Below are positions 9,938 to 21,702 of a stretch of DNA of 42,722 nt, in pieces. Under the pieces are notes generated by a model, which made no database searches, was not told the origin of the DNA, and was given only the letters and a program-made list of their open reading frames with translations. Source of the stretch: Symbiodinium natans (lineage: Eukaryota; Sar; Dinophyceae; Suessiales; Symbiodiniaceae); assembly GCA_905221605.1 (NCBI GenBank), contig CAJNDS010001004.1:1-42722 (forward strand), given 5' to 3'. Position 1 is the first letter of the stretch; the number at the start of each line of letters is the position of its first letter. A program made the position numbers and the translations under genes.

Positions 9938-10729
9938 TCAGTGCAAAGGCGATGGCACCAAGGCATTTTGTGGAAGGCCCGACCTCATCCTTTCGGTATC
10001 GGTGCTTACACCCATCATCTGATTAGCAGGCATAGTTGGTGCCTGGAAGGACCCATCCCGGGCCATAGCGTCATGTTGCTCCTGCCCCATCCTGCGCGAT
10101 CGTTCTTCAGAAGGTATAGCAGAACGGGGCGCAATGGGTAGTGCACGGTCATCTCCAACCAAAGGCCCCAAACATGTGTTAGTGTTGTAGGCGGGTGCAT
10201 TCTCAAGCACTGAACCCATTGTAGCTCTGCCTCCATCTGTACTCGCAGGCACTGACGCAGTCGGTGCACCATTGTTCCTGCCAATCGCATGCACTGATCC
10301 CAATTGTTCCAAGCCACCATTGGAAATCGCATGCACAGAACTGGCCATCTCACCACTCTGTTCAGCAATCACATGCACTGAAGCAGTATTGGCCCTGCCC
10401 GGCCCTGCAGTCACAGGCACTGATTCACAACCAGCACTGCCATATCCTCTAGGTCCTGATGCCAAGGTCGCTGAAGCACCAGCGATTGCCTGAGACTCGC
10501 CACCGAGACGAGACTCCAATCCTGGTGGCGGCAAAGAGATGCCCCCCGAGCCATGACCATTCAGTTGCGACTGCAGCTCACCCAGTGGTCTTCTCTGCTG
10601 ATCTTCTTGTCGCGAATAATCGGGTCCTCCAGACTCGCCATCAAGCTGTACGCTTGGGCTCATACCCTGCTGAAGTCCAGCAGGGGACCCAGCAGGTTGA
10701 ACGGCAGCAAATGGGACAGAGAAGGACAT
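9938..10729 (-). CDS. Gag-like ORF with 14-residue repeat
   Basis: The longest clean minus-strand frame of the region. I choose ATG 10729-10727 (MSFSVPFAAVQPAGSPAGL), though the frame is open a little further upstream. The N-terminal half is Gly/Pro/Ser/Gln-rich and disordered-looking. The middle holds six tandem 14-residue repeats of the form SV(H/P)xI/xT...G (DNA 10195-10445), whose period is exactly 42 bp although sequence has diverged, so selection once held the frame. The C-terminal part ends at a stop at 9938. The next lower frames carry WFSRLGDFFQRRVEVSWG (about 9840-9900) and then the coiled coil, suggesting one broken gag-like polyprotein about 500 residues long. Retroelement origin is inference; a host repeat protein is an alternative. 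Confidence 0.4.
   Translation of the reverse strand: MSFSVPFAAVQPAGSPAGLQQGMSPSVQLDGESGGPDYSRQEDQQRRPLGELQSQLNGHGSGGISLPPPGLESRLGGESQAIAGASATLASGPRGYGSAGCESVPVTAGPGRANTASVHVIAEQSGEMASSVHAISNGGLEQLGSVHAIGRNNGAPTASVPASTDGGRATMGSVLENAPAYNTNTCLGPLVGDDRALPIAPRSAIPSEERSRRMGQEQHDAMARDGSFQAPTMPANQMMGVSTDTERMRSGLPQNALVPSPLH
10195..10445 (-). repeat. In-frame 42-bp coding repeat, six units
   Basis: The core GCACTGA (plus strand) recurs at 10207, 10249, 10291, 10333 (as GCACAGA), 10375 and 10417, always 42 bp apart. On the minus strand each encodes SV at the same register. Confidence 0.9.
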
Positions 10730-10985
10730 GGCTTGTCGAATTGAGATGTCGGCCTTTTTCAACACGCTAGCAACGACAACAAATCTGTGACTGTGCTCTG
10801 CACAAGTGCTTCGTGCTGGTTTGTTAGCACGACAATGCTGTGTGATGTGTGCTCAAGGTCTGAGCATTGGCTTGGGATGTGTCTATACACTTTACAACTG
10901 TGACCCGCCTAGCTCGAGCCTGCTTGCTTGGGCCATCGGCTTCGTGGTCGGCGTTCGGGTCCTGAGCTACAAGGGGGGGTTCTGG
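10730..10985. other. No gene seen
   Basis: Sequence between the gag-like frame and the next repeat tract. A + frame beginning at 10806 runs through it into the repeats, but I see no motif. Confidence 0.3.
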
Positions 10986-10989
10986 GATA

Positions 10990-11245
10990 TCCCCTTTCAA
11001 CATGGGCGCTCCAAAATAATCTCTGGGGATACTCTGAGGTTGGACACTCCAGAAATTCTCAGAACCACTCCAGGATTCTGTGGGGGATACTCTGGGTCTA
11101 GGGATGGTCTTGGGGCTGGGCACTCGACGGATTTTTGGGGGATTGGATTGCACTCCGCCTGCTGGGCGCTCCAGGGGTTCTCTGGAGGATGCTCTGGCCA
11201 GGGATTCTCTGGCGATGCTGTGGGGCGGGATACGAGTCGGCGAGG
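10990..11245 (+). repeat. Degenerate ~30-bp repeat tract, family copy B
   Basis: Cores GGGCGCTCCAAAAT (11003), GGACACTCCAGAAAT (11042), GGGCACTCGACGG (11117) and GGGCGCTCCAGGGG (11165) alternate with TCTCTGG/ACTCTGGG motifs. The tract ends in CGGCGAGGAGTAGG, like copy A at 4.0 kb. Confidence 0.7.
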
Positions 11246-11249
11246 AGTA

Positions 11250-13820
11250 GGCCGGCCGTGCACCGGGTAGTCAACCGCAATCAACGCTGTTCTCCTGCGG
11301 CTTCTCGAGCAACTGCACTAGCTTTCGTTCCTGACGTCCCCCACTTCGGCATACCTCCGTACGCTCTGCTCATCTAAATCTACTGTCCCCTCACCCCTTC
11401 TGAGCTTTACTGCCGCAAAGCTGCCCTCAGTGCTTGGAGCCCCACCGGTAAGAGGCCAACGGCCCAAAAACCTCCCTGCGATTGCTCGGTTCTTCGGTGT
11501 ACAATGACAATGGCAGTCACTGAGGCACTTCGGAGACTCAGCCTTTTCCGGGAAATCCCTCTCAGGATCCAGGCGATGCGCCAGCTGTAGCACGTATCCC
11601 ATCGATTCAGGCGGCAGGATGCCAAAATGAAAATGCCCATTTACATGTGGAAAGCAAATCAGCATCAAAAGCTTTGATGCATTCACATCTGGTGCCGTCT
11701 ATGAAATGTATACTTGCTTTGTAAACTTTCGAACATATAATCAGGCAGACAATGGTGATATTGACACAACTGAGAATTTGCATTTTGCAGAAAAGAAAAA
11801 ATGATCGCAATGATGCACAAATAAATTAATTGCCATTCAGAGATAGTTACGCCGTCCAATGGACATACGACATCTTATCACATGCCAGGCTGCACGTTGC
11901 TAAGAGCTACCGATTCGTCTCAGAGCATCCCAAAATTTCCGAATTCTGGCACAACCTCGTACACAGATCATTTTGCAAGGGAGCTGCCCAGCAAAGCATG
12001 TGACCATGTCAACAATATGGCCCGCCCTTAGACTAAAGGCCATAATGCCAACATGCTAAAGCTCTCATTCTCAATCCTTGGTCATTCAAAGTCAGAGCTG
12101 AGGTCCTCCCGGTGATTGGAGCAGCCGTCCTCGCAGCAGGCTGATTATGCTTGCTCTTCGCGCGGCTGCAAAACTTTTGTCGGAAAGGAGTGCTCCTTTT
12201 CTCGCTTAAGCTCGTCTCGCCAGAAGCAGAGAGGTACAGCGGGGCCGCGCCACCTCCGCCGAGCTACGGCGCACAGTGCCCTCCCCCGAGGCCCAGCTTT
12301 CGAGCGTGACTTTCAAGAATGTTGTTTTACACTGTGTAGTGGTATTGTAGCACCAGAGAAAGTTCCAAAAGGTCGCAATGCCCAGAACTCCCTAATCGCC
12401 AGGATGCCACCTCCCCCAGCACCAGGCGACATCGGCAAGTAGTTGCGCGAGTATAATCGAGTATATTGCATTTTGATGCATTTTGGCTGTTGGGGAGGGG
12501 GTTGGGGGCTATGGGGCAGGGCTGCCTAAGAGTGTTAAGCGCGCACATGATGCCCGTGACATGCGACGTGAAGGTTGGGGCGGCAAGGGCTGGGGCTACC
12601 CACCTCCGACAGGTTACGGGCCCAGGCCTCAGGACATGTCTGAGTGAGGTTGCTTGTAGCCGGCCTTGGGGTTCGTAGAAGGATGAAGAGGTTAAGAATG
12701 AAAGGTGGATGAGCGCTCTCATCTAAGGGCTTTGCCAGCACCTCACGCTCCACTTGTGTCGCCGACCGGGTTGACGGGCTTCTACAAGCTGTCTTTTTTG
12801 TTGTAAGGAGGGAATCGTGTGCCCGCAATGTCAAAATCTTGTGATTACAACAGGTATGGGTCGTTAACTTTTGACCCAATCCGAGCACGTTCGACGTGCC
12901 AGGGCACCATGCCGCGAGCGCGTGGCCCTCAAGCGTGCATCGTAAGGAGGGCTTGCACAGTGAGAAATCAGACTGCGTTGCGGCATGTTGCGGCCTTCCC
13001 CATACTCAACAGGCTACATAGGAGCATCGACACGCGGCTTGGAATCTTGGTGTTTTCATTGGACAAACCATTTTGTGCTAAACCAAAGAAGCAGAGGTGG
13101 GGCGGCGAAAGCATCGGCAGCGCTTGGGCCGGGTGAGCGGGTACAGCTTCTCGAAGCCTCAAGACTGCGGCCTTGCAGTAGTTCGACGAGATGGCCCGCA
13201 GTAGGTTCCAGGTTAGCGCGCAGCTTCACGAATGCTTATAGTGGCCGATGCATCAAGGCAATGGCAGGCGGGAGATAGCAGCTTGAGGTCAAAAATCATG
13301 CTCTCAAAAGCCCACGTAATCAGACTTGTCGGATTGACGCACTTCATTTCATGGATTTTCATGTTATTCATACACAGAATTAGCATAGCCTGCATGAAAA
13401 GGGTTTCACCTGGTTGTCTGTAACCTTGAGGCTCATGCGTAGGTGTTCAAAGTTGGTAGTTGCCCAGGAGCTGAGCCAAGCATGGTGTATATAGGTTCCC
13501 AATAAACCAATCGCTGGCACCGCCCTCGCCTCGATTGTCGCGGACCATACGTCCTGTAGAGAACCTTACTGCTACCACGACCATGACAGAGGCCCCAGAG
13601 CTGGAAGAAATTTGAGGGATGGACTTCAAGCCCGGAGCTAGAATGGTTGTTCTGGATAGGGTGGGAACTCAACTTCTCCACGTTCACTGTTCAACTGGGC
13701 GCGGAGAAGGCTTCAAAACTGCGTGACAGGTCTCCTCCAGGCTGCGCACTAATGCTCCGCCAAGGACTTGAAGAAGCTCAAACAGGGAAGCTGCTCTGAT
13801 TCGCCAGGCTCTTCCGCGCC
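11250..13820. other. No recognisable gene
   Basis: Mixed-composition sequence. The minus frame 11318-11686 (122 codons, with a Cys/His cluster CLSDCHCHC) is the most protein-like, but I cannot assign it. Nothing else stands out. Confidence 0.35.
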
Positions 13821-13834
13821 TAATGTTGACCTCC

Positions 13835-14030
13835 TATTAATAAACCCCCCCCCCGTCTCAATTGATTTTTGTTTCCGACCGCCCCGCCTATTGAGGAGCC
13901 CTGACCTACCCAAGGGCCCATAGAAAAAAAATCGGTCCCCGGGCCGGGATTTCCTATTATTGAGGAGGGGTTTATAATTGAGTTCCGGGATCCGAATTCT
14001 TTAATTACGGGGGGGTTTTTTAAATGTGAG
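13835..14030. repeat. Imperfect inverted/direct repeat with C and G runs
   Basis: CCTATTGAGGAG (13888) recurs as CCTATTATTGAGGAG (13952). AATAAACC...CTCAATT (13838-13865) is loosely mirrored by GGTTTATAATTGAG (13967-13983) on the opposite strand. Runs of C (13845) and G (14008) lie near the two ends. Confidence 0.5.
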
Positions 14031-14204
14031 GTTAACATTATAAGCCGTTGCCGTCCCCCTGACAACGGCAGCAAGTTCTGGCTGTGGCGTCTCTAGCTCC
14101 CGATCAATGGGCCAGCTTCGGTTCTCACCTGCTCGCTGGCAACAGACGTAGGCTTCCTGTCCGGTTACCTGTGTCTTTGTTTGAGGTGTTTAATCTCAGG
14201 ACTA

Positions 14205-14885
14205 TGAGGAACCCTAAACCCTAAAAGAAGATGCTGGGATGACAAACCGTGAACTCTAGAACAAGATACCCCCCAAAACAACAAAACCCCTAAACCCTAA
14301 AAGACGATGCTGACCCTAATTGAAGATGCTGGGTGGACAAACCCTAAACCCTAAAGCAAGATACCTTAAATTTAAAAACCCGGAATACCCTAACCCCCAA
14401 ACCCTTAACGAAGATGACAAGCCCTAAACCCTAAAAGAAGATTCTGGGAGGACAAGCCCGAATCCCTAAAACAAGATACCCTAAATTTAAAACCCTAAAG
14501 GACGATGGGAAACCCTCATCCCTAAAAGAAGATGCTGGGTGGACGAACCTTCAACCCTAAGACAAGATACCTAAACTTTTAACCCTAAAAGGAAGATAAC
14601 AAAACCTAAGCCCCAGAAGAAGATGCTGGGTGAAGAAACCCTGAACCCTAAAACAAGACATCACCCCCCCCCCCCCACCCCCCCCAAAAAAATACCTAAA
14701 ACAAGATGCTGGGTGGAAAAAATCTAAACCCTAAAGAAGATGACAAACCCTAAAAGAAGATGCTGGGTAGACAAACCCTAAACCCTAAACGAAGATACCC
14801 CCAAAAGAAGATAACAAACCCTAAGCCCTAAAAGAAGACACTGGGCGGACAAACCCTGAATCCCAAGACAAGATACCCTAAATTC
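14205..14885. repeat. Telomere-like CCCTAAA array with AAGATGCTGGG spacers
   Basis: ACCCTAAACCCTAAA blocks alternate with AGAAGATGCTGGGTGGACAA and AACAAGATACC segments (for example near 14226, 14315, 14445, 14527, 14613, 14701, 14755 and 14830). All blocks are in the C-strand orientation. TTTAGGG is the Arabidopsis-type telomere unit and is reported for dinoflagellates. This is an interstitial, degenerate higher-order version and not a chromosome end. Confidence 0.85.
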
Positions 14886-14889
14886 ACAA

Positions 14890-17790
14890 GAACAAGGGCA
14901 ACAAGAAAAGACAGACTTGACCCCAAGACGACAGACAGAAATCACCGAAGAAGAAAAGTCACAAGCCACGGATTCCCGTTTTGTAAGGCAGGCGGCAAGA
15001 GGACACCCCAAGAAAAAGACAGAGATAACCCAAAAAAGAAGGCAGAAGCAACCCAAAAGCAAAAGTCACAAGTAACAAAAAAAAACGGAAAATAGCAATC
15101 CCGTCCTGGCTGGACCTCCTCAATTCGAAAACTCCGCTTCGCTCTTTGTGGTTGGGACATGACACCTTCGCCGATGCCTGCACATCTCAAGATCGAGCCG
15201 GTGTTGGTGGTTGGTGGCTTTGTACGCCCATAAGCCTATACTATACCCTGCGGCGCACTGCGAGCTTTCCAGGCTTGCTTCACTCGAGACAGCCATCTCG
15301 AATTTGTCCCCGGTTTTCCGACTCCGAGCCAGCCCAAAGCTTCATAGCCGGAAGCTCATGGCCCAACGCTGCGCCTCATGTCTCAGATGCTTCCAGCTCC
15401 TACTCCGGTGCGATTTTTTCAGATTCAAAAGCTGCGTCCTGGAAAGGTCTTTCCATGGCGGTCTCTGCTCCATTCTCGGTTCTTTCCCAGACTTGCTTCA
15501 GACTGGAAGCCGTCATCGAGCAGGTTCTGGGCTTCATCAGCACCGAGGACGGTCTCAGCCAAGGCTCTTCACCATCACTGTTGGGTTGGCCCGATGATTG
15601 CTTGGAAGATATTCGCTGGCATGAGCTGCGCGCAGACTTTCCTCTGGTTTTCCCTACTTCTCTTCCGGTCACATCGGTTATCCCTGCGGCGAGAGAGTCA
15701 AGCTTCTCGTGAGAAAACTTCGAGGCATTTCTGCATTCCGGGTTCTGTCCGCTGTCCTCCGGACTTCAGACCCGAGACCTTTTCTTGCTGCTCGCAGAAG
15801 AGGCATCTGGCAACGGTGCTACTGGGGGGGGGGGTTATCTCACATCGCGTGGTGTAAATACACATCGTTCGGCGTCCACACTGGGGTCTTGCAGGTCCCG
15901 CACAGGACCCGGCACTGATCCTAGCCGTCCAGTTTTCAGCCTATGCAGCGTCCACAATGGGGTCTGGCATGCAAACCACCCCATGCCCATGGTTGGGTTT
16001 GCATTTTGGACAAGACTTGGCACTGATCCAAGCTGCCACCACGGCTTCAAGTTTGTTAAAGGCAGTTGGCAGGACGTTTCCGTGCTAGCTGGTCTAATGC
16101 ACTTTTTCTATATCAAAACCGGTCTCGGTCGCAGGGTTTGGTCCGCCAGACACATATGCAGCAGGCAGCAGGCAGGCAGTGTGCACTTGAGCAGCTGCGG
16201 GTCTCAGGTGTGTAAGGCCAGTAAAGGCTTCGAAGATCAACGTTCCGTATGTTGATACAAACCAGCGTCTCCTTCGGGATTTGCTGCCAAAACGTATGCC
16301 AGATTGATGTATAAATGGCCCGAAACATAAGCGTCCGCGAGGTTGGGTGGATTTTGAGGTCTCCGTGTCTGACAGCCAAAAATAGCGTCCACATTGGGGT
16401 TTCGTATCTTGTGATGTGTATTCTCTCGCGTGATGGGTAATTCTTTGCGTTTGCGTCCGCATTGGGGTGATGTGTATTTTCACGGCCTGATGTGTGATAA
16501 CCCCCTCCCTTGTAGGTCAGGTGCTACCCGATGTTGCTCATGTCTCTGGTTGAACAGTATATGTGTGGTCTCAGCTTGTGGTGGGCGAAAGTGGGAAGCA
16601 TGGTCAAATCACGTGGTTCAGCGCTTGATCTGCTAATTCTGAAAGCAAGGAGTCATATTCTTCAGTGTCGCTATTCAGTGTTGAGATTCTTTGTTGTGTG
16701 TGTTCACGTCGTTCGGTTTTTGTCGGCTGCATTTCAGGCTCGAAGAACCCTCTGCGGAACCATGAAAATTTTCATGTGCCTAATCACAGACAGCATCCAC
16801 AGCACCATGTTATCATGTTTTCGGCAGTCACGCGTCACAACCAAACTCACAGCCGGGATGTAGCCACTCGCAGTGCATATCAGGTGGTGACATGCAATCG
16901 GCAGAGTCCGTGCTTCCGCACTTGTTTCACCGAATGCAGCAAGACGCCTATCCCCAAGGAATGCAGGACTCCCGGGGCTTGGCGTCTTTGCTGGAAACTC
17001 TTCAGGAGGCGTAACAGTCGGTTGTGCAAGCATTTGCGGTAGCCCTTTGGCTGGGGAAGGTAGCGAAGCTAAGCCCTTGGAGATGCAGTGAAGCACAGGC
17101 CAACATGTCAGCTGTAAGGCCACCCGTTTGCGCCGTAGAGTTGATAGAAGTGAGGACAGGCGTTCTTGTTTGGAGGCCTTCAGATTCTTGAGTGTAGAAT
17201 ATGTAGGTGCGTTTGGGCCAGCAATTGTCAAGAATAAACGTCCGCCATCGCAGGACGTCTTGAAAGTGGTGGCCAGACATGAACAGCAGCCATTTGGTTG
17301 CATGGTGCTGCGCGTCCTTGGCGTGCCCATGTCGACACTCTTGCTACTGATGTTCCCAAATGCATGTATTGCAATGAGCAACTCCTCCGGCTTGTGCGAG
17401 ATGTGATTCATACTTGCCGTTGGAGGCTGGCGGCTATACTGGAGCAGCACAGCCGGGCCGTGGACGGAGCCATGCACTCCATGCGAGCATCGCGGATGAA
17501 TCTTTCGGGCTTGAGATGCTCTAGGCAATGCAGTGGTGCGCATGGACTACTATGAAATGGTGGTTTTTCCATGCCCCAAAATTTTGCAGTATGTTGACAA
17601 GCTTACAGAGTTCATGTCCCTTTGTGATGCGAACACATTGTATTTTTTCTTGTCAAGGGTTCGAGAAACCGGTCCAGTCCGCATGGGCGTTTCGAGTTGG
17701 CCAATGTCAAAGTTCAATCGGTGCCGTGAAGTACGATGATGGAGCAGTGCGATGGAATCATTGTACGGACAAGAATCATTGTATTTTGGG
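14890..17790. other. No assigned gene; several unassigned open frames
   Basis: Plus frame 15146-15712 (188 codons) and minus frame 16734-17543 (269 codons) are long but show no motif I recognise. A short + frame 17533-17736 (MDYYEMVVFPCPKILQYVDK) has natural-looking composition and could be an exon. Confidence 0.3.
15871..16480 (+). repeat. Dispersed GCGTCCRCANTGGGGT repeat
   Basis: Four copies: GCGTCCACACTGGGGTC (15871), GCGTCCACAATGGGGTC (15948), GCGTCCACATTGGGGTT (16386) and GCGTCCGCATTGGGGTG (16454). The last two are each followed by a GATGTGTATT stretch. Confidence 0.7.
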
Positions 17791-17792
17791 TC

Positions 17793-17900
17793 TGGGAGGG
17801 GGATGGGGGGGAGGGGGGGGGGCGGGAGCGGGGGGGGGCGGGAGCGGGGGGGCGGGGGGGGGAGGGGGGAAGGGGGGAGGGGGGCGGGGAGGGGGAGGGC
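17793..17900 (+). repeat. G-rich tract
   Basis: Many G runs of 5-9 separated by A or C. Quadruplex-prone on the + strand. Confidence 0.9.
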
Positions 17901-17919
17901 CTAAGCCCTAAGCTCTTCT

Positions 17920-18080
17920 CTCTCTTCTGTTGCTTCTGCCTCTTCTGTCTCTTGTCCTCTTCCTTTCTCATCTTTATTGTCTGCACTCTCTCTGTGTCTC
18001 GCACTGTCTCTCTCTCTCTCTCTCTTTTTCTCTTCCTCTTCCTCTTCTCGTTCTCGTTATCTTTCTCTTTCTCTTGCTCT

Positions 18081-18119
<39 letters not shown>

Positions 18120-18472
18120 GCTCTATCTCTGCTCTCTCTTTTCTCACTTCTGTCTCTCTGTTCTCACTTCTCTTTCTTTTCTCTCTTTTGCTCATCTTTC
18201 TCGGTAGCTTTCTCTTGTTCTTTCTCTTCCCCTTCTCTTTCTCCCTCTCGCTCTTTCTCCTTCTCGTTCACCTTTCTCTTTATCTGTATCTTTCTCTTTC
18301 TCTGTCTCCTTTCTCTTTATCCTCTCTCTTTCTCCTTTATCTTTCTCTTTCCCTTTCTTTCGTTTTCTCTTTCTCTCTCCCTCATTCTCACTCTCACTCT
18401 CACTCTCTCTCTCTATCTCTCTCTCTCTCTCTCTCCCTCTCCCTGTTCTCTTTCTCGTTCTCTCTTGTTCAC
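17920..18472 (+). repeat. CT-rich (polypyrimidine) tract
   Basis: About 550 bp almost purely C and T, including (CT)n blocks at 18008-18025 and 18090-18118. Frames read as Ser/Leu-rich; non-coding. Confidence 0.9.
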
Positions 18473-18872
<400 letters not shown>

Positions 18873-19239
18873 TCTCTCTCTCTCTCTCTGTTTCTGCTGC
18901 TCGTTCACCTTTCTCGTTGTCCTTCACCTTTCTCTCTTTTTCTTTCTTTGTCCGCACTTTGGGCACCATCAAAAAGAGCATCATGAGCATCAGCGGCCTT
19001 TTGCCAGGGCCTCCCCCAGGGCCTCCCATCCCCCCCACCCCCACCCCCCCCCCCAACCCGCCGTTTCTATGTGCGAAACATTGAAAAGCAATACCCCGAA
19101 TTCCCTTGAAAGTATTCAGGATATTGCTTTTCGGTGTTTTGTCGGCATGAAACCGTTCAAGCGTGTAAATCGGCATGCTCAGGGTCTTTTTTCCCAAAAA
19201 CATGGCGGAGGGTTTTTCAGCGGAGGTGGTCTTCGGGAA

Positions 19240-19545
19240 GAGCCTTCGTTAGATGGATGTCGTGATGGATGATGCATGGATGGATGGCGTGATGGATCTC
19301 ATGGATTTCCGCATTTTCCTCTGTAAGCTAACAAGGTTCTTCGTCATCGATGTCGTGATTGATGTCCTGATGGATGGCGTGAAGTCGTTATCGTTGATGC
19401 ATGGATGGATGCCGTGATGGATGGCGGGTGGTCTTCGTCAAGGTTCTTCGTTGTCGTTGAGACATGGACGTTGCGACACATGGCGGGTGGGATGTCGTGA
19501 TGGATGATGCATGGATGGATGCCGTGATGCGAGGTCTTAATCGTG
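19240..19545 (+). repeat. GATG/GATGGATG minisatellite
   Basis: Degenerate units such as GTGATGGATGATGCATGGAT recur near 19260, 19395 and 19497, mixed with GTCGTGATGG. Confidence 0.85.
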
Positions 19546-19559
19546 GCTTGAAAATGCTT

Positions 19560-20115
19560 GCGGGACAACCGTTCTCTAGTGGGTACTTGTATTTTTCCGA
19601 AGTTTACAGTCCCGGGGCACCTTCCCGGACAGCAGCATGAGCATCAGCTCAATCTTCGGGCCGCGGCCCGAAGGTCCCGGGAAACCGCGTCCGCGCATCA
19701 GCAACATCAGCAGACCCCCTTCCCGGACAGGGAGGGGTTTGGATGATGCTCACTTTGGGGCGGGACAAGGGCAACAAGGGTAGGGGTTGGAACCTCATAA
19801 AGGCACGGAATTGCAGCGGTTGCAGCGTTTTTGAACGTTGTTGACTGCCTTGGGGCCGCGGGCCAAAGCCGCTGATGCTCTCCTCAAAACTTGAATCAAA
19901 TATATTAAATGGCTTCGGTCTGGTACGCCGCTCGGTGAAGCCGCGGCCCAGTGGATAAGCAGCGAGGCGCGCACCTTTAAAGGGAAGGGTGCCATTTAAA
20001 TCTTAAGGATGCATGTAATGGCGGTCGTCGAAGCCACCGATGCGCTACACACATGCGCACAAACCCGTCGGATCGAAAGTGTACCGTTTTTGCTACAGGT
20101 TGGAAGTCCTAAACT
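19560..20115. other. No gene; GC-rich palindrome at 19654-19673
   Basis: No coding signal. The 20 bases at 19654-19673 form a perfect palindrome centred on CCGCGG. GGGCCGCGG-type motifs recur near 19850. Confidence 0.5.
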
Positions 20116-20119
20116 TGAT

Positions 20120-20206
20120 TAAGCCCTAGACCCTAAACCCTAGTTCATCGACGTCACTAGGGCACTCGGCTTGGGTTTAGGGTTTAATGTTCAGTTTAGG
20201 GTGTAA
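20120..20206. repeat. Short inverted telomere-like motifs
   Basis: CCCTAGACCCTAAACCCTAG (20124-20143) is followed 28 bp later by GGGTTTAGGGTTTAA (20173-20187) and AGTTTAGGGTG. The two blocks are inverted to each other and could pair. Confidence 0.7.
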
Positions 20207-20209
20207 ACT

Positions 20210-21235
20210 AAGTTGCTAAGCCCACCCCCCCCCAAAACCCACCGTTGGCTTCGGCCACGGATTGTTAGTCCCACTTTGTTCTTGTAGTGGCTTCTTGCCA
20301 AATAACTGAAACTCTCTTTTACGCCGATACAGACCGGCTACTTTGAGGCTTGTTTGGCTTTTGTTCCGTAGCCGACCTGGGGGCCAGGCGCGTTGTTTCG
20401 TTTTGTTCCGAAGTCGCCCCTGGGGTCCCGAGGCGACACAGCAAAAAAAGAACGCGTGGCAGTTTTACCAAAAAGCCTAAAAGTCGCCCACCGGCTACGC
20501 CAAAAAAGGGGGCGTTCCCTGTTTGGGCTTCGGGCTTTGGGTAGGGTTTTGGGAATCAATGCACGTGGGAACCGCGGCCGGAGCCAGCGGTACCTTTGGA
20601 CGAGGATTGGCTGCCGGCTTGAGGGAGAGGGCGGTACTGGAGCCTCTCGGCTGGTTGCTTGGAGCGAGGGCCCAGTGGGGCTGTGGGATACTTGGGGGGG
20701 TGGGGGGGACGGTTGGTTGGCTGCAGGGAGCTGTTGAAGTGTCTTCCATGAGCCGATGAGCCCTTCAAAGGGTGAGGAGGACTGACGCCGCCCCGGCTGC
20801 CACTGGGGCCGGTGGAGAGATAAACACTGTAGCGACACGATGTCATCATGGCAAGTCATCATCAAGCGAAAGTGCAGATAAGCAAGGGTTGCGTGGACAA
20901 ATCGGTCGTGATGGCTTCCAAGGATCAACTCGAAGCTTTGAATGTCCAGAAAGGTGTTCAAGCCCCAGGCACGGCAACTCTGAGAGCATCACTGGCACTG
21001 CAAAGTTTTAACACATTTTTCTGTTGCCAGAACATGCCGGCAAATGCATCAATGCCAGGTGGCAAGCACCGCCAGCTTCACATCTGCCTTGGTCCTGCAC
21101 CCACTCTCCAGCCCAAGTTCGCCTCGGAAGACCCAGCCTTTCCCGAGGCAGGGAGGGCCTCTGGGTAGGTGGGGCTCCGCTGGGCGCCCCGTAGGTGCAC
21201 GATGCCGCCTCTGGCCAAATGCACAGCAAAGGTGC
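20210..21235. other. No recognisable gene
   Basis: Overlapping open frames on both strands (minus 20338-20961, 207 codons) have no recognisable motif and include C or G runs at 20224 and 20695. Confidence 0.3.
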
Positions 21236-21238
21236 AAT

Positions 21239-21365
21239 ATAATATATATATATATATACATATCTATCTATCTACCTATCTATCTATCTATCGAACTATC
21301 TGTACATGCGCAAATACACAAATACTTGCATGCATGCATGCATGCATGCATGCATCCATACATAC
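21239..21365. repeat. Compound microsatellite (TA)n-(TCTA)n-(TGCA)n
   Basis: TA run at 21239-21257, TATC/TCTA units to about 21300, then ATGC units at 21328-21356. Confidence 0.95.
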
Positions 21366-21702
21366 TGACATATGATCAGGGTTAAGGTTTGTGGTTTGGG
21401 GCTTAGCGTGAAGGGGGGTTGCGGGGAATGCGGGACCGGCGAACCGGGAACCGCGGTCGCACATGGTAGCCCGCCCCTCATTCGAGGTTACCTTCATTCC
21501 CACAACCTGTCTTCAGGCCACCTTCAATGCCATATTCAACATGCCATTGTCGATACTCAAAGATATCAGCTGTATTACACCATTTACGCTACTTCATTGG
21601 CTCAAGACAAAAAGTGCGCTGCACTGTAACTGATGTGTTTAGGGCTGTCCGCTGGTAACAATAGGTTATCAGCCGTAGACTCTGAACCAACTGGCCATAG
21701 TC

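Noticed and set aside
16734-17543. 269-codon minus-strand ORF
   Set aside because: No recognisable motif, competing plausible frames on the other strand, and mixed composition; not enough to call a gene.
19654-19673. 20-bp perfect palindrome as an operator or element end
   Set aside because: No partner copy or adjacent gene; kept only as a structural note.
21590-21606. TTGGCTCAAG, the 3' end of the dinoflagellate spliced leader, possibly marking a retroposed mRNA
   Set aside because: Only about ten bases match and the upstream part of the leader does not; expected by chance in 43 kb.
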